Assembly: GCA_022844135.1 (NCBI GenBank)
Contig: JALHMG010000023.1
Span: 1-64,000 of the forward strand
Length of the DNA stretch: 64,000 bases
DNA from: Lysobacterales bacterium
GTDB taxonomy: Bacteria; Pseudomonadota; Gammaproteobacteria; Xanthomonadales; SZUA-5
Direction of reading: 5' to 3'
The notes below the pieces were generated by a model, which worked only from the letters and a program-made list of their open reading frames with translations, was not told the DNA's origin and made no database searches. Made by a program: the position numbers and the translations under genes. The first letter of the stretch is position 1. Each line of letters opens with the position of its first letter. Below are positions 1-10,811 of this stretch, one piece after another.

Positions 1-114
1 TCGCAGGCTCGTCGCCTTCCCCGCCGAATCGAGTTCGCATCACTACTACGGACCAAAGTTTCGCCTCGCGTTGCTCCCCACCCCGCCTCGCAGCGACGCA
101 GTTACGGTCAGCTA

Positions 115-177
115 CGGGGGCTTGGCATCCCCCGACACGGACTTGCACCGTGCTGTATCTGCGCCATCAAGGGCGCA
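115..177. repeat. Chain of three short hairpins
   Basis: Three perfect inverted repeats follow one another: CGGGGG/CCCCCG (115-134), CACGG/CCGTG (136-152) and TGCGCC/GGCGCA (160-177). No gene can be supported in the first 433 bases of the window. The chain runs directly into the REP palindromes that follow. I do not recognise the element; a folded intron or transposon end is possible but unproven. Confidence 0.5.
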
Positions 178-396
178 CGAACGCCGAGCTGCGCTCGGCA
201 TGCATGGGTTCGTGAGCCGAAGCGAAGAGCGCCGAGTGAAACTCGGCGTTCCGTTAAGTGCCGTGGCGTGTCGGGTTGCAGCGGCGTTGTGAAGTGCAGA
301 GCCTCGCAGCCTCAACGGAACGCCGAGCTGCGCTCGGCATGCAGAGACTCATGAGCCGAAACGAAGAGCGCCGAGTGAAACTCGGCGTTCCGTTAA
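178..396. repeat. Two REP palindrome pairs (BIME-like)
   Basis: Two copies (about 178-255 and 315-396) of a head-to-head palindrome pair. One arm is GCCGAG-CTGCG-CTCGGC and the other is CGCCGAGT-GAA-ACTCGGCG followed by TTCCGTTAAG. The outer ends read GAACGCCGAG and CTCGGCGTTC, so a whole pair is also an inverted repeat. A further pair lies at 26607-26701. Such bacterial interspersed mosaic elements are typically mobilised by RAYT transposases, and a RAYT gene lies 2 kb away, so the two are probably functionally linked. Confidence 0.8.
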
Positions 397-433
397 GCGC
401 CGTGGCGTGGTGGGTTGCAGTAGCGTTGTTACT

Positions 434-826
434 TGCATCCAGAAACGCGCCGAGGACTTAAGCAACGACCCAAGCAAGGCCAATGCGCCGCTGATTCCGA
501 TTGCTGGCGTTCGCTTGGGAATTGCCGTTTTCAAGAGCGACACCTTTGCGCGACTGGCGATGAGCAATCGCCAGTACATCGAGTTGGTGGACTTCACCGG
601 CCGCCAGATCAAGAAAGGCAAACGCGGCAAGATCGACGAGCGCGAGCCAACGGCGCTGCGAAAGCTTGGCCTCGAACCCGAACAATGGACCGGCCACGTC
701 AAAGGCATCGGCTCCGGTTACTGGCGCCTCGTCGCCAGCGTGGAAGCGCTGGAGGCCAAAGCCGCCGAGTGGAAGCGGCAGTGGCTCAAAGGCATCGGCT
801 ATGCCCGGAGTCTTGTGACCCGGTGA
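434..826 (+). pseudogene. 3' fragment of a REP-associated transposase
   Basis: The reading frame from the QKRAEDLSNDPSK stretch to the stop is almost identical to the last third of the intact transposase at 2250-3236 (QKRAEDLRNDPSK to GIGYARSLVTR). The catalytic N-terminal part with its HxH motif is missing, so this is a remnant and cannot be active. The homology continues about 60 bases past the stop, showing that a whole 3' end was duplicated. Upstream it abuts a REP palindrome. A longer frame shifted through the region has no protein support. Confidence 0.85.
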
Positions 827-893
827 AAACGATCACACGGGATTTTTGGCGCCACGGGGCGTCTGGGCGTGTTGGTTGTGCGCTGAAATCGCT

Positions 894-972
894 CTCCAGA
901 AACGTCCCACTAAGGCCGCAGGGACCGCTAGTCGAGTCGGCTCATGACTCACCATTCGATGGCTGTCCGATT
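894..972. repeat. Dispersed about 80-bp repeat, copy 1 of 4
   Basis: Begins CTCCAGAAACGTC and ends GATGGCTGTCCGATT, with the core AAGGCCGCAGGGACCGCTAG. Near-identical copies lie at 1691-1765, 3303-3386 and 3399-3477. Two of them follow RAYT 3' ends, so they probably belong to the mobile unit or its target. No coding function is seen. Confidence 0.7.
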
Positions 973-978
973 ATTCTG

Positions 979-1299
979 CAGAAACTGGGGATGTGTATCG
1001 CCATCGACGATTTCGGCACCGGCTACAGCTCGCTGTCGTACCTGAAGCATCTGCCCGTGGATACATTGAAGATCGACCGCAGCTTCGTCAAAGACATCGA
1101 CGCCGACGACGGCGCAGCCATCACCGGCGCCGTGATCGCGCTCGGCCAGCAGCTCAATCTCGATCTGCTCGCAGAAGGCGTGGAGACCCAAGCCCAGCTC
1201 GAATTCCTGCGCGCCCGCGGTTGCCAGTACTACCAAGGCTTCCTGCGCAGCCCCGCGCTCGCGCCTGAGGTGTTGGCGCAGACGTATGGGTTGACCTGA
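979..1299 (+). pseudogene. C-terminal fragment of an EAL-domain c-di-GMP phosphodiesterase
   Basis: From 979 the frame reads QKLGMCIAIDDFGTGYSS, then LKHLPVDTLKIDRSFV, then LLAEGVETQAQLEFL and QGF. These are the conserved C-terminal half of EAL domains (the DDFGTGYSS metal and loop-6 region, the KIDRSFV lysine, and the EGVET motif). The EAL signature itself, the domain start and any GGDEF or sensor part are absent; the upstream sequence is transposase remnant and repeat. The gene was therefore cut by insertion or rearrangement. It ends at a normal family position (TGA at 1297-1299). Confidence 0.85.
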
Positions 1300-1326
1300 G
1301 CGGCCGTGCATCGCGCCATCGCGGCG

Positions 1327-1690
1327 CGGACCCATGGTCCGCAGCTTTGGCTCCGGTACGCGAACCCACGGTCCGCAGCCTTGGCTCCAGTACGCGAACC
1401 CACGGTCCGCAGCTGTCGCTTCAGGTACGCGGACCCACGGTCCGCAGCTGTTGCTTCAGGTACGCGAACCCACGGTCCGCAGCTCTTGCTTCAGGTACGC
1501 GGACCCACGGTCCGCAGCTGTTGCTTCAGGTACGCGAACCCACGGTCCGCAGCTGTCGCTTCAGGTACGCGGACCCATGGTCCGCAGCTTTGGCTCCAGT
1601 ACGCGAACCCACGGTCCGCAGCTTTGGCTCCGGTACGCGGACCCATGGTCCGCAGCTTTGGCTCCAGTACGCGAACCCATGGTCCGCAGC
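1327..1690. repeat. Tandem array of 11 palindromic units (34-35 bp)
   Basis: Eleven units start at 1330, 1364, 1398, 1433, 1468, 1503, 1538, 1573, 1607, 1641 and 1675. Each carries the near-palindrome GCGGACCCATGGTCCGC or its variant with CACGG, joined by linkers such as AGCTTTGGCTCCGGTAC or AGCTGTTGCTTCAGGTAC. The same 25-bp core makes a second array at 24185-24486 in the opposite orientation with a different linker. Open frames across it (GPQLWLQYANPRSAA-type repeats) arise from the periodicity and are not genes. Confidence 0.9.
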
Positions 1691-1765
1691 CTCCAGAAAC
1701 GTCGCATTTTTGCCGCAAGGACCGCCAGTCGGCTCTTGACTCACAATTCGATGGCTGTCTGTTTC
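1691..1765. repeat. Dispersed about 80-bp repeat, copy 2 of 4
   Basis: Begins CTCCAGAAACGTCGCATTTT and ends ATTCGATGGCTGTCTG. It directly abuts the last unit of the tandem palindrome array. Confidence 0.7.
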
Positions 1766-1778
1766 TGACCTGTCATTT

Positions 1779-1940
1779 CTAATCTGTCCGCTTGAGGTTT
1801 AACACTAGGCACACTCCGGCGATCACTGAGGCGAGCATTAAAAACCTCAGCTCCACGTCGGGAATTAGATGAACCAAGCTCGCCGAATGAAACCCACACG
1901 GAACAGCAAAGAAAACGGCCGCGAGAAGGCGCTTATTCAT
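1779..1940 (-). CDS. Possible small membrane protein (53 aa)
   Basis: The minus-strand frame begins MNKRLLAAVFFAVPCGFHS and ends VLNLKRTD. It has two hydrophobic stretches (about residues 4-20 and 33-48) separated by a short polar loop, and positively charged ends, as in small two-span membrane proteins. No ribosome binding site is evident before the ATG, and a GTG/TTG start farther upstream is possible. I do not recognise a family. It lies between a tandem repeat array and the transposase, so it may be a chance frame. Confidence 0.35.
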   Translation of the reverse strand: MNKRLLAAVFFAVPCGFHSASLVHLIPDVELRFLMLASVIAGVCLVLNLKRTD

Positions 1941-2249
1941 AAGGATCGGAGCCGGGACACCCAGGGATTGACGGAGCATTCTGACACGAACTCACGCGTC
2001 GGTCCGACGGTCACGGCCTGGCAATGCGCGCGAGCCGAGTGCACTCAACCTCCGCTGCGCCTCCTCATGGTTCCCCAAATGCGCCCGCATCGGACAGGAA
2101 TCGCGGACAGCCAGGTAATCGCCCACGAATCGCAGCTACGCGGTGAACCACCCAAACGAGCCAGATCACGTTCGCTGTCAGAAAATTCCGACACAGTTTT
2201 CAGCGTTCGCCTGACAGACACACGCATCGGTGATCGCAATGATCGCCGC

Positions 2250-3236
2250 ATGACCCAAGCCCGCCACCTCACCGTCGCCGAAGGCCAGCAAGCCTTCTAC
2301 CACTGCGTTACGCGCTGTGTGCGGCGGGCTTGGCTGTGCGGGATCGATCCGATCACCAAGGTCGACTACGAACACCGCAAGCCGATGATCGCAGCGCGCA
2401 TTGTGCAACTGGCGAGCATCTTTGCTGTCGATGTTTACAGCTACGCGGTGATGAGCAATCACCTGCACGTGGTGCTCTCGGTCGAACCGAGTGCCGCGCG
2501 CGACTGGACGGAGGAGCAGGTTGCCGAGCGTTGGGTGCAGCTCTTTCCAGCGCGTGAGCCGGAGCAGAACGCGGCGAAGATCAGCGCATTGATCGCCGAT
2601 CAGGAAGCGCTTGAAGAGCGCCGTAAACGGCTCGCCAGTTTGTCCTGGTACATGCGCTGTCTCGACGAACACATCGCACGCAAGGCGAACGCCGAAGACG
2701 ACGTTACAGGGCGATTTTGGGAGGGCCGATTCAAGTGCCAACTGCTCGACGACGAAGCCGCACTGGCCGCCGCGATGACCTACGTCGATCTCAATCCAAT
2801 ACGTGCCGGCATCGCCAGCAACATCGACAGCAGCGATCACACCAGCGTCCAGAAGCGCGCCGAGGACTTACGCAACGATCCAAGCAAGGCCAATGCGCCG
2901 CTGATGCCGATTGCTGGCGTTCGTTTGGGAATTGCCATTTTCAAGAGCGACACCTTTGCGCGACTGGCGATGAGCAATCGCCAGTACATCGAGTTGGTCG
3001 ACTTCACCGGCCGACAGATCAAGCCTGGCAAGCGCGGCAAGATCGACGAGCGCGAACCATCCGCGCTGAGCAAGCTTGGGCTCGGTGCCGATCAATGGAC
3101 CGGGCACGTCAAAGGCATCGGCTCCGGCTATTGGCGCCTCGTTGCCAGCGTAGAAGCGCTGGAAGCCAAAGCCGCCGAGTGGAAGCGGCAGTGGCTCAAA
3201 GGCATCGGCTATGCCCGGAGCCTTGTGACCCGGTGA
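2250..3236 (+). CDS. REP-associated tyrosine transposase (RAYT, Y1/IS200-like)
   Basis: A 328-aa protein starting MTQARHLTV. It shows the Y1 transposase signature: FYHCVTRCVRRAWLCG near residue 15, the metal-binding HLHVV motif in VMSNHLHVVLS, and the helix with the catalytic tyrosine region AAMTYVDLNPIRAG about 190 residues in. RAYTs nick and rejoin REP palindromes, and such palindromes flank this gene at 178-396 and recur at 26607. The frame stays open upstream to 1869, but the family normally begins at this Met. The C-terminal third is duplicated at 434-826. No terminal inverted repeats of an ordinary insertion sequence are seen. Confidence 0.9.
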   Translation: MTQARHLTVAEGQQAFYHCVTRCVRRAWLCGIDPITKVDYEHRKPMIAARIVQLASIFAVDVYSYAVMSNHLHVVLSVEPSAARDWTEEQVAERWVQLFPAREPEQNAAKISALIADQEALEERRKRLASLSWYMRCLDEHIARKANAEDDVTGRFWEGRFKCQLLDDEAALAAAMTYVDLNPIRAGIASNIDSSDHTSVQKRAEDLRNDPSKANAPLMPIAGVRLGIAIFKSDTFARLAMSNRQYIELVDFTGRQIKPGKRGKIDEREPSALSKLGLGADQWTGHVKGIGSGYWRLVASVEALEAKAAEWKRQWLKGIGYARSLVTR

Positions 3237-3302
3237 GAGCCATCACACGGGATTCTTGACGCCGCGGGCGTCTGGGCGCGTTGGTTGCGTGCTGAAATCA
3301 TT

Positions 3303-3477
3303 CTCCAGAAACGTCGCATTTTTGCCGCAAGGACCGCTAGACGGCGCTTGACTCACAATTCGGTCGATTCGGTGGCTGTCCGCTTTCTGTCGCGGACTCT
3401 CCAGAAACGTCGCGCGAAGGCCGCAGGGACCGCTAGTCGAGTCGGCTCATGACTCACCATTCGATGGCTGTCCGATT
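3303..3477. repeat. Dispersed about 80-bp repeat, copies 3 and 4 in tandem
   Basis: Two copies (3303-3386 and 3399-3477) sit between the transposase stop and the distal end of the CRISPR array. Copy 4 is closest to copy 1 (894-972), sharing CGCTAGTCGAGTCGGCTCAT. Nothing else is seen in 3237-3510. Confidence 0.7.
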
Positions 3478-3510
3478 GTTCCCAGGGCCGCTGCGGCGAG
3501 AGCTGTATCC

Positions 3511-6500
3511 GTTTCAATCCGCGCGCGCTTCGAGTGAAGCGCGCGACACGGCCAAGAGCAGCTTTCTATCCGCATCATCGAGTTTCAATCCGCGCGCGCT
3601 TCGAGTGAAGCGCGCGACGCGTTTGGTCCGAGCCGCATGGGAGCGCGCGAAATGTTTCAATCCGCGCGCGCTTCGAGTGAAGCGCGCGACAGGGCGACAT
3701 CAGTTGTCACCCAGCGCGTCAGCGTTTCAATCCGCGCGCGCTTCGAGTGAAGCGCGCGACCCGCAGTTGCATGTGCGCCGTCATGCCGGCGAAATTGTTT
3801 CAATCCGCGCGCGCTTCGAGTGAAGCGCGCGACGAGCCGGTGTCGCAGTCGCGCCTGGCGCTGCATCGGTTTCAATCCGCGCGCGCTTCGAGTGAAGCGC
3901 GCGACCGGTTCTGCGACGGGAAAAAGTGTTCGCTACAATGTTTCAATCCGCGCGCGCTTCGAGTGAAGCGCGCGACCAAGCACATCTCGCCATCGAGCAT
4001 CTGCACCGCGTTTCAATCCGCGCGCGCTTCGAGTGAAGCGCGCGACGATGATCGTGGGATTGAGCAGCAGATCATGAAGATTGAGTTTCAATCCGCGCGC
4101 GCTTCGAGTGAAGCGCGCGACCAAGCCGCCGGCAGTGGTACCGCCGGCACGGCGCCGTTTCAATCCGCGCGCGCTTCGAGTGAAGCGCGCGACCTGTCGA
4201 ATACGCCGGCGGCGTTTTGTGGCAGTTTCAATCCGCGCGCGCTTCGAGTGAAGCGCGCGACTTGTTTAATGGCGTCGGGCGATGTGATCGCAAAGTTTCA
4301 ATCCGCGCGCGCTTCGAGTGAAGCGCGCGACTCGGCGGTCGGATTCGTGAGAACGCCAACGCTGATGTTTCAATCCGCGCGCGCTTCGAGTGAAGCGCGC
4401 GACCTTCGTGTCCGCTCCGATACCGACAGGCATAACCGTTGTTTCAATCCGCGCGCGCTTCGAGTGAAGCGCGCGACCATCGACGACGACTGGGTTGAGT
4501 CGCTGGAATGGGTTTCAATCCGCGCGCGCTTCGAGTGAAGCGCGCGACCCTACGGCGCGATCCTCAAAGCGTGCGGCTACAGCGTTTCAATCCGCGCGCG
4601 CTTCGAGTGAAGCGCGCGACAGAAAGATCGAGCTGAAGGTCTGGCCGGGCGAATGTTTCAATCCGCGCGCGCTTCGAGTGAAGCGCGCGACAGAAAGATC
4701 GAGCTGAAGGTCTGGCCGGGCGAATGTTTCAATCCGCGCGCGCTTCGAGTGAAGCGCGCGACGCAGGCCCGAGCGAATGCGCGGCCTGTGTTCGATGTTT
4801 CAATCCGCGCGCGCTTCGAGTGAAGCGCGCGACACGTTCCCGCGAATTTCTTTCTGCAGCACACCAAGTTTCAATCCGCGCGCGCTTCGAGTGAAGCGCG
4901 CGACCACTATTGGCGAGTTCATGCGCCAGATTAGGGAGGGTTTCAATCCGCGCGCGCTTCGAGTGAAGCGCGCGACACGGCCACTGCCAAAGCAGACCAC
5001 ATATCGCTACGTTTCAATCCGCGCGCGCTTCGAGTGAAGCGCGCGACCGTCTGAGTTCGAACTGCAGCTGGCCACCGAGCTGTTTCAATCCGCGCGCGCT
5101 TCGAGTGAAGCGCGCGACGCGGCGCTTCGACGACATCGAGACGGAAGTCGACGTTTCAATCCGCGCGCGCTTCGAGTGAAGCGCGCGACCCTTGATCGTG
5201 GCCACGGCAGTGACCAATCGACTGGTTTCAATCCGCGCGCGCTTCGAGTGAAGCGCGCGACCGTGCTGATTTCGACATCCACCGCAGAATCGAACCGTTT
5301 CAATCCGCGCGCGCTTCGAGTGAAGCGCGCGACGGCAGCGCCGCCGCGGGCGTTTAGCAGCGCGCCGTTTCAATCCGCGCGCGCTTCGAGTGAAGCGCGC
5401 GACCGCGAATTTGCGCGCCCAGCGTAGCCGCGAGCTGGTTTCAATCCGCGCGCGCTTCGAGTGAAGCGCGCGACCGATCTGGATCGACTCTTCTTCGGAG
5501 TGCTCGTAGTTTCAATCCGCGCGCGCTTCGAGTGAAGCGCGCGACCAACAGACGCCGCGAGTGCCGTTTCTCGCCTAAACGTTTCAATCCGCGCGCGCTT
5601 CGAGTGAAGCGCGCGACCTCCTCAAACGTAATCCCCTCTTCATCTGCGTTGTTTCAATCCGCGCGCGCTTCGAGTGAAGCGCGCGACGGTTACGTCAAGC
5701 CGCAGTATTTTGGCGCCATTTTGTTTCAATCCGCGCGCGCTTCGAGTGAAGCGCGCGACAAATCAGCCGGCAGCGTGTAGATGATGGCGTTCTTGTTTCA
5801 ATCCGCGCGCGCTTCGAGTGAAGCGCGCGACCATCGACAAGCGTGCGTTGCTGATGATCGTGCTGGTTTCAATCCGCGCGCGCTTCGAGTGAAGCGCGCG
5901 ACCATAGATGCGCACTTGCTCGACGGTTTCCTGGCCGTTTCAATCCGCGCGCGCTTCGAGTGAAGCGCGCGACAAAGTGGCAAACTTGATGCGGCCGTCC
6001 AGCGCCTCGTTTCAATCCGCGCGCGCTTCGAGTGAAGCGCGCGACACTCGATGCCTCGTGGTTCAAGGCGCCTCAGTCATGTTTCAATCCGCGCGCGCTT
6101 CGAGTGAAGCGCGCGACAGTCGATGGCGACGCCGATAGCAACGCCGCTGCCTTGTTTCAATCCGCGCGCGCTTCGAGTGAAGCGCGCGACACGCGCCCCG
6201 GCGCTGGTCTGGTTTGGCTATTTGCAGTTTCAATCCGCGCGCGCTTCGAGTGAAGCGCGCGACCCGATGCGTCGAACACCGAGCAGCCCAACCTCTCGTT
6301 TCAATCCGCGCGCGCTTCGAGTGAAGCGCGCGACGCAGAGCTTTGGAGGCGCGGCGTGATCACGAAGTTTCAATCCGCGCGCGCTTCGAGTGAAGCGCGC
6401 GACCCTCGGAGCCGAACACGACAAACCCGCCAGACTGCGTTTCAATCCGCGCGCGCTTCGAGTGAAGCGCGCGACCCTCGGAGCCGAACACGACAAACCC

Positions 6501-9500
6501 GCCAGACTGCGTTTCAATCCGCGCGCGCTTCGAGTGAAGCGCGCGACATCTCGCGCTGGCCAACTTCTTGGCGCGCCCACGTGTTTCAATCCGCGCGCGC
6601 TTCGAGTGAAGCGCGCGACTCTCGCGCTGGCCAACTTCTTGGCGCGCCCACGTGTTTCAATCCGCGCGCGCTTCGAGTGAAGCGCGCGACGTTCAGTCGT
6701 CGCAAGACTTGGCGCGGTATTACTCGTTTCAATCCGCGCGCGCTTCGAGTGAAGCGCGCGACCAGCTAGGCCAATTTCGACCGCCTGCTCCTCATCGTTT
6801 CAATCCGCGCGCGCTTCGAGTGAAGCGCGCGACCAAGGAAAGGCCGCCCGATCGATTCCCACCACGCATCGTTTCAATCCGCGCGCGCTTCGAGTGAAGC
6901 GCGCGACTATGACCGCGCCGTCCTTCGGCGCCGTTTCCATCGGTTTCAATCCGCGCGCGCTTCGAGTGAAGCGCGCGACGCACCTGAGCGCCATCAAACG
7001 GCGGCGGCCCGTAGTTTCAATCCGCGCGCGCTTCGAGTGAAGCGCGCGACATTTTCACGCGAACGGTTGCCCGGCGCTTCGGAAAGTTTCAATCCGCGCG
7101 CGCTTCGAGTGAAGCGCGCGACGCCCTGTCGTGATCGACAGAACATCGGAAATGTGGTTTCAATCCGCGCGCGCTTCGAGTGAAGCGCGCGACATGATGT
7201 TGGCCACGACGGCGCTGCCAAACGCCGCGTTTCAATCCGCGCGCGCTTCGAGTGAAGCGCGCGACTGCGGTACGCTGACACCTGGGCAGGTTGAGTTCAT
7301 GTTTCAATCCGCGCGCGCTTCGAGTGAAGCGCGCGACGTGGAAATGCTCGAAGCTCAGGCGCTGATTAAACGTTTCAATCCGCGCGCGCTTCGAGTGAAG
7401 CGCGCGACTCAAGCAGGGCGACGCAATCGACCGCGAGGCCGAGTTTCAATCCGCGCGCGCTTCGAGTGAAGCGCGCGACCTCTAGCGGATCGTTGAGGCG
7501 ACGCGCGCCAGAGTTGTTTCAATCCGCGCGCGCTTCGAGTGAAGCGCGCGACCAAAGGACGCACGAAAACACCGCACTGAAGCAGTGTTTCAATCCGCGC
7601 GCGCTTCGAGTGAAGCGCGCGACAGCTTGATTGTGATCACGCGATCGCGCCACGACTCGTTTCAATCCGCGCGCGCTTCGAGTGAAGCGCGCGACGCTAC
7701 TACCGGCAATTCGCTATACGCAAACGCTGGTTTCAATCCGCGCGCGCTTCGAGTGAAGCGCGCGACGTTGCGATGCCACTCGTAGTCACCGTCGAAAACC
7801 ATGTTTCAATCCGCGCGCGCTTCGAGTGAAGCGCGCGACTTGGGGTAATCGTTACGGGACAATCGCGCCGAAGTTTCAATCCGCGCGCGCTTCGAGTGAA
7901 GCGCGCGACGCAATCATCGACTCCGTGGCCGCGGTCAGAGCCTGTTTCAATCCGCGCGCGCTTCGAGTGAAGCGCGCGACGATAAGCCGTGGGACGTCGC
8001 TAGAACCTATTTTGAGTTTCAATCCGCGCGCGCTTCGAGTGAAGCGCGCGACTTAAGTTCGACTATTCGCCGTTTGACGTGATCGCAGTTTCAATCCGCG
8101 CGCGCTTCGAGTGAAGCGCGCGACCCACCACTGCGTTTGCGAACGCTTGCCGATAAGCGTTTCAATCCGCGCGCGCTTCGAGTGAAGCGCGCGACGGTCT
8201 ATTTCTCGGCGCGCATTCCCGCCAGAACGTTTCAATCCGCGCGCGCTTCGAGTGAAGCGCGCGACTGAATCGCCGATCGCCGAAGCGTCATGCGTTCAAT
8301 GTTTCAATCCGCGCGCGCTTCGAGTGAAGCGCGCGACTTTCTTGCTCCGGCTCCGGCTCTTCAATGGTCACGTTTCAATCCGCGCGCGCTTCGAGTGAAG
8401 CGCGCGACCCTGCGGCGCCTGCAAGCCGAGGGATTGATAGCGGTTTCAATCCGCGCGCGCTTCGAGTGAAGCGCGCGACTACCCAATACGCGAGCTGCAT
8501 CGAGCACATCAGCGTTTCAATCCGCGCGCGCTTCGAGTGAAGCGCGCGACCGTCTCCGCGCCAGTCATGTCAGGGCGCGTGCAGGTTTCAATCCGCGCGC
8601 GCTTCGAGTGAAGCGCGCGACCGTGACGGTCACCTGCGTGGCGCCGCCGACTGCTGGTTTCAATCCGCGCGCGCTTCGAGTGAAGCGCGCGACGCTGAAT
8701 AGACAGCGTTTGTCCCTTGCGGTAGTTGGTTTCAATCCGCGCGCGCTTCGAGTGAAGCGCGCGACAAGGCCATGTCGCGCAGGTTGCCGAGCACCGGCAT
8801 GTTTCAATCCGCGCGCGCTTCGAGTGAAGCGCGCGACATGGCCGCATCGGCTTCGTGCTCGACGAAAGCCTGTTTCAATCCGCGCGCGCTTCGAGTGAAG
8901 CGCGCGACCGGATTTTGCTGCGGCGTTGCGCATCTTGGAGCAGTTTCAATCCGCGCGCGCTTCGAGTGAAGCGCGCGACCGCCGAAACCGCAATCGACTA
9001 TCTGTTCGACGAAGTTTCAATCCGCGCGCGCTTCGAGTGAAGCGCGCGACAACGAACGACGCGATCTTGCGATTGCTGAATATGGTGTTTCAATCCGCGC
9101 GCGCTTCGAGTGAAGCGCGCGACGACTGCCGCCGCTCGAACAAGTGTGGCGCGAACGTGTTTCAATCCGCGCGCGCTTCGAGTGAAGCGCGCGACAACCA
9201 CGACCACACGCCAACCGAAGCTGAGCTATTGTTTCAATCCGCGCGCGCTTCGAGTGAAGCGCGCGACGGCAATATGCCGCACAATAGGCAAGGCAATAAC
9301 AGTTTCAATCCGCGCGCGCTTCGAGTGAAGCGCGCGACGACAAAATCGAGTGCGCCGACAGGGACGCCAGTTTCGAGTTTCAATCCGCGCGCGCTTCGAG
9401 TGAAGCGCGCGACTTTTCGATGCCGTCGAATCCGGTGAACAGTGCGCGTTTCAATCCGCGCGCGCTTCGAGTGAAGCGCGCGACGTGGCGGCGTACATCG

Positions 9501-10628
9501 AGACCCGGGCGCGCAGTGGTTTCAATCCGCGCGCGCTTCGAGTGAAGCGCGCGACGAGAGTTATGGTCGTCGAAAACCGCCGACACGACGTTTCAATCCG
9601 CGCGCGCTTCGAGTGAAGCGCGCGACTTCGTGATGTCGAACCGCCCGTAACGCGGATCGGTGTTTCAATCCGCGCGCGCTTCGAGTGAAGCGCGCGACCC
9701 ACGGGCGCGCACTGCAGGTACTCGGTCATCTCCGTTTCAATCCGCGCGCGCTTCGAGTGAAGCGCGCGACAATCAATCGACAAGTCATCTCGTCGCCAGC
9801 GGATTGTTTCAATCCGCGCGCGCTTCGAGTGAAGCGCGCGACGCTCTGAGATTTTCATGGTGTCTACATAATTGACGTTGTTTCAATCCGCGCGCGCTTC
9901 GAGTGAAGCGCGCGACCGCGCAAAGACAAGTGGTGGCTGCGCCGTCATCAGTTTCAATCCGCGCGCGCTTCGAGTGAAGCGCGCGACCCGTCGTCCATCC
10001 GCCGCCGTCGCGTCGCCAGCGGTTTCAATCCGCGCGCGCTTCGAGTGAAGCGCGCGACAAAAGCCCTTCCGCGAGCGCGTCGGCAGCAAAGGGTTTCAAT
10101 CCGCGCGCGCTTCGAGTGAAGCGCGCGACCCGGCATCTCAAACATGGCCGCCAGCATCATCGACGTTTCAATCCGCGCGCGCTTCGAGTGAAGCGCGCGA
10201 CGAGGCTCTGATTGCTGGCGGCGATGAGATCGCGCAGTTTCAATCCGCGCGCGCTTCGAGTGAAGCGCGCGACCAATACCTCAGCGGGGTAGTACACGGG
10301 GTCGCTAGTTTCAATCCGCGCGCGCTTCGAGTGAAGCGCGCGACCCCAACACGGGCGCTTATCGAGGTTGAAGTAGCAGTTTCAATCCGCGCGCGCTTCG
10401 AGTGAAGCGCGCGACTCGGCGCCGGAGACCATGCACTGATGTTCCATCTGTTTCAATCCGCGCGCGCTTCGAGTGAAGCGCGCGACCAGAACTTCCGAGC
10501 ACAGCACACCGGTAAAGCGCGTTTCAATCCGCGCGCGCTTCGAGTGAAGCGCGCGACGCATGTCTTCCGTGACATACCCATCAGGTAGCCGGTTTCAATC
10601 CGCGCGCGCTTCGAGTGAAGCGCGCGAC
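3511..10628 (-). CRISPR. Type I-C CRISPR array, 100 repeats and 99 spacers
   Basis: I count 100 copies of a 37-nt repeat at 70-75 nt intervals, with spacers of about 33-38 nt. In the transcribed (minus) sense the repeat starts GTCGCGCGCTTC, has loop ACTC, returns GAAGCGCGCG and ends CGGATTGAAAC. It has a perfect 10-bp stem (CGCGCGCTTC/GAAGCGCGCG in plus-strand sense). The GGATTGAAAC end is the usual type I-C handle. Orientation follows from that end and from the cas operon on the same strand upstream. Copies appear identical, even at the distal end (3511). Adjacent duplicated spacers occur at 4621/4692, 6404/6476 and 6548/6620. Confidence 0.98.
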
Positions 10629-10811
10629 TCCCGCCTCGCAAGTTCTTGATCCTGCTGACGGGAAACTCGGAGTTTCGCGGACGTTAGTTTTACCGATCGC
10701 TGAACGTACCGAGTGAGATGACCTTGCAACAACGAACTCTGTTTTTCAAGAGCTTGTCGTCCGCGCGGATGTCCTGGCGTTTCGCCAGCACTTTGGGTTC
10801 GCGCAGATCGG
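10629..10811 (-). promoter_or_regulatory. CRISPR leader
   Basis: This is the 183-bp non-coding stretch between the cas2 stop and the first (leader-proximal) repeat at 10592-10628, where the array promoter and integration signals should lie. It contains a short palindrome GAAACTC-G-GAGTTTC at 10662-10676, about 34 bp from the first repeat, which could be an integration-host or leader-anchoring element. I cannot pick out a convincing -35/-10 pair. Confidence 0.75.

Noticed and set aside
433-978. A frame joining transposase-derived sequence to the EAL fragment as one protein
   Set aside because: The upstream part is the transposase fragment read in the wrong frame; only 979-1299 matches a protein family.
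1306-1782. Frames with GPQLWLQYANPRSAA-type repeats
   Set aside because: Translations of the tandem palindrome array in three frames, without start signals.
3449-10641. Dozens of open frames with FQSARASSEARD, FNPRALRVKRAT and RALHSKRARIET repeats
   Set aside because: They are the three-frame translation of the 37-nt CRISPR repeat; spacers vary between them and no start signals exist.
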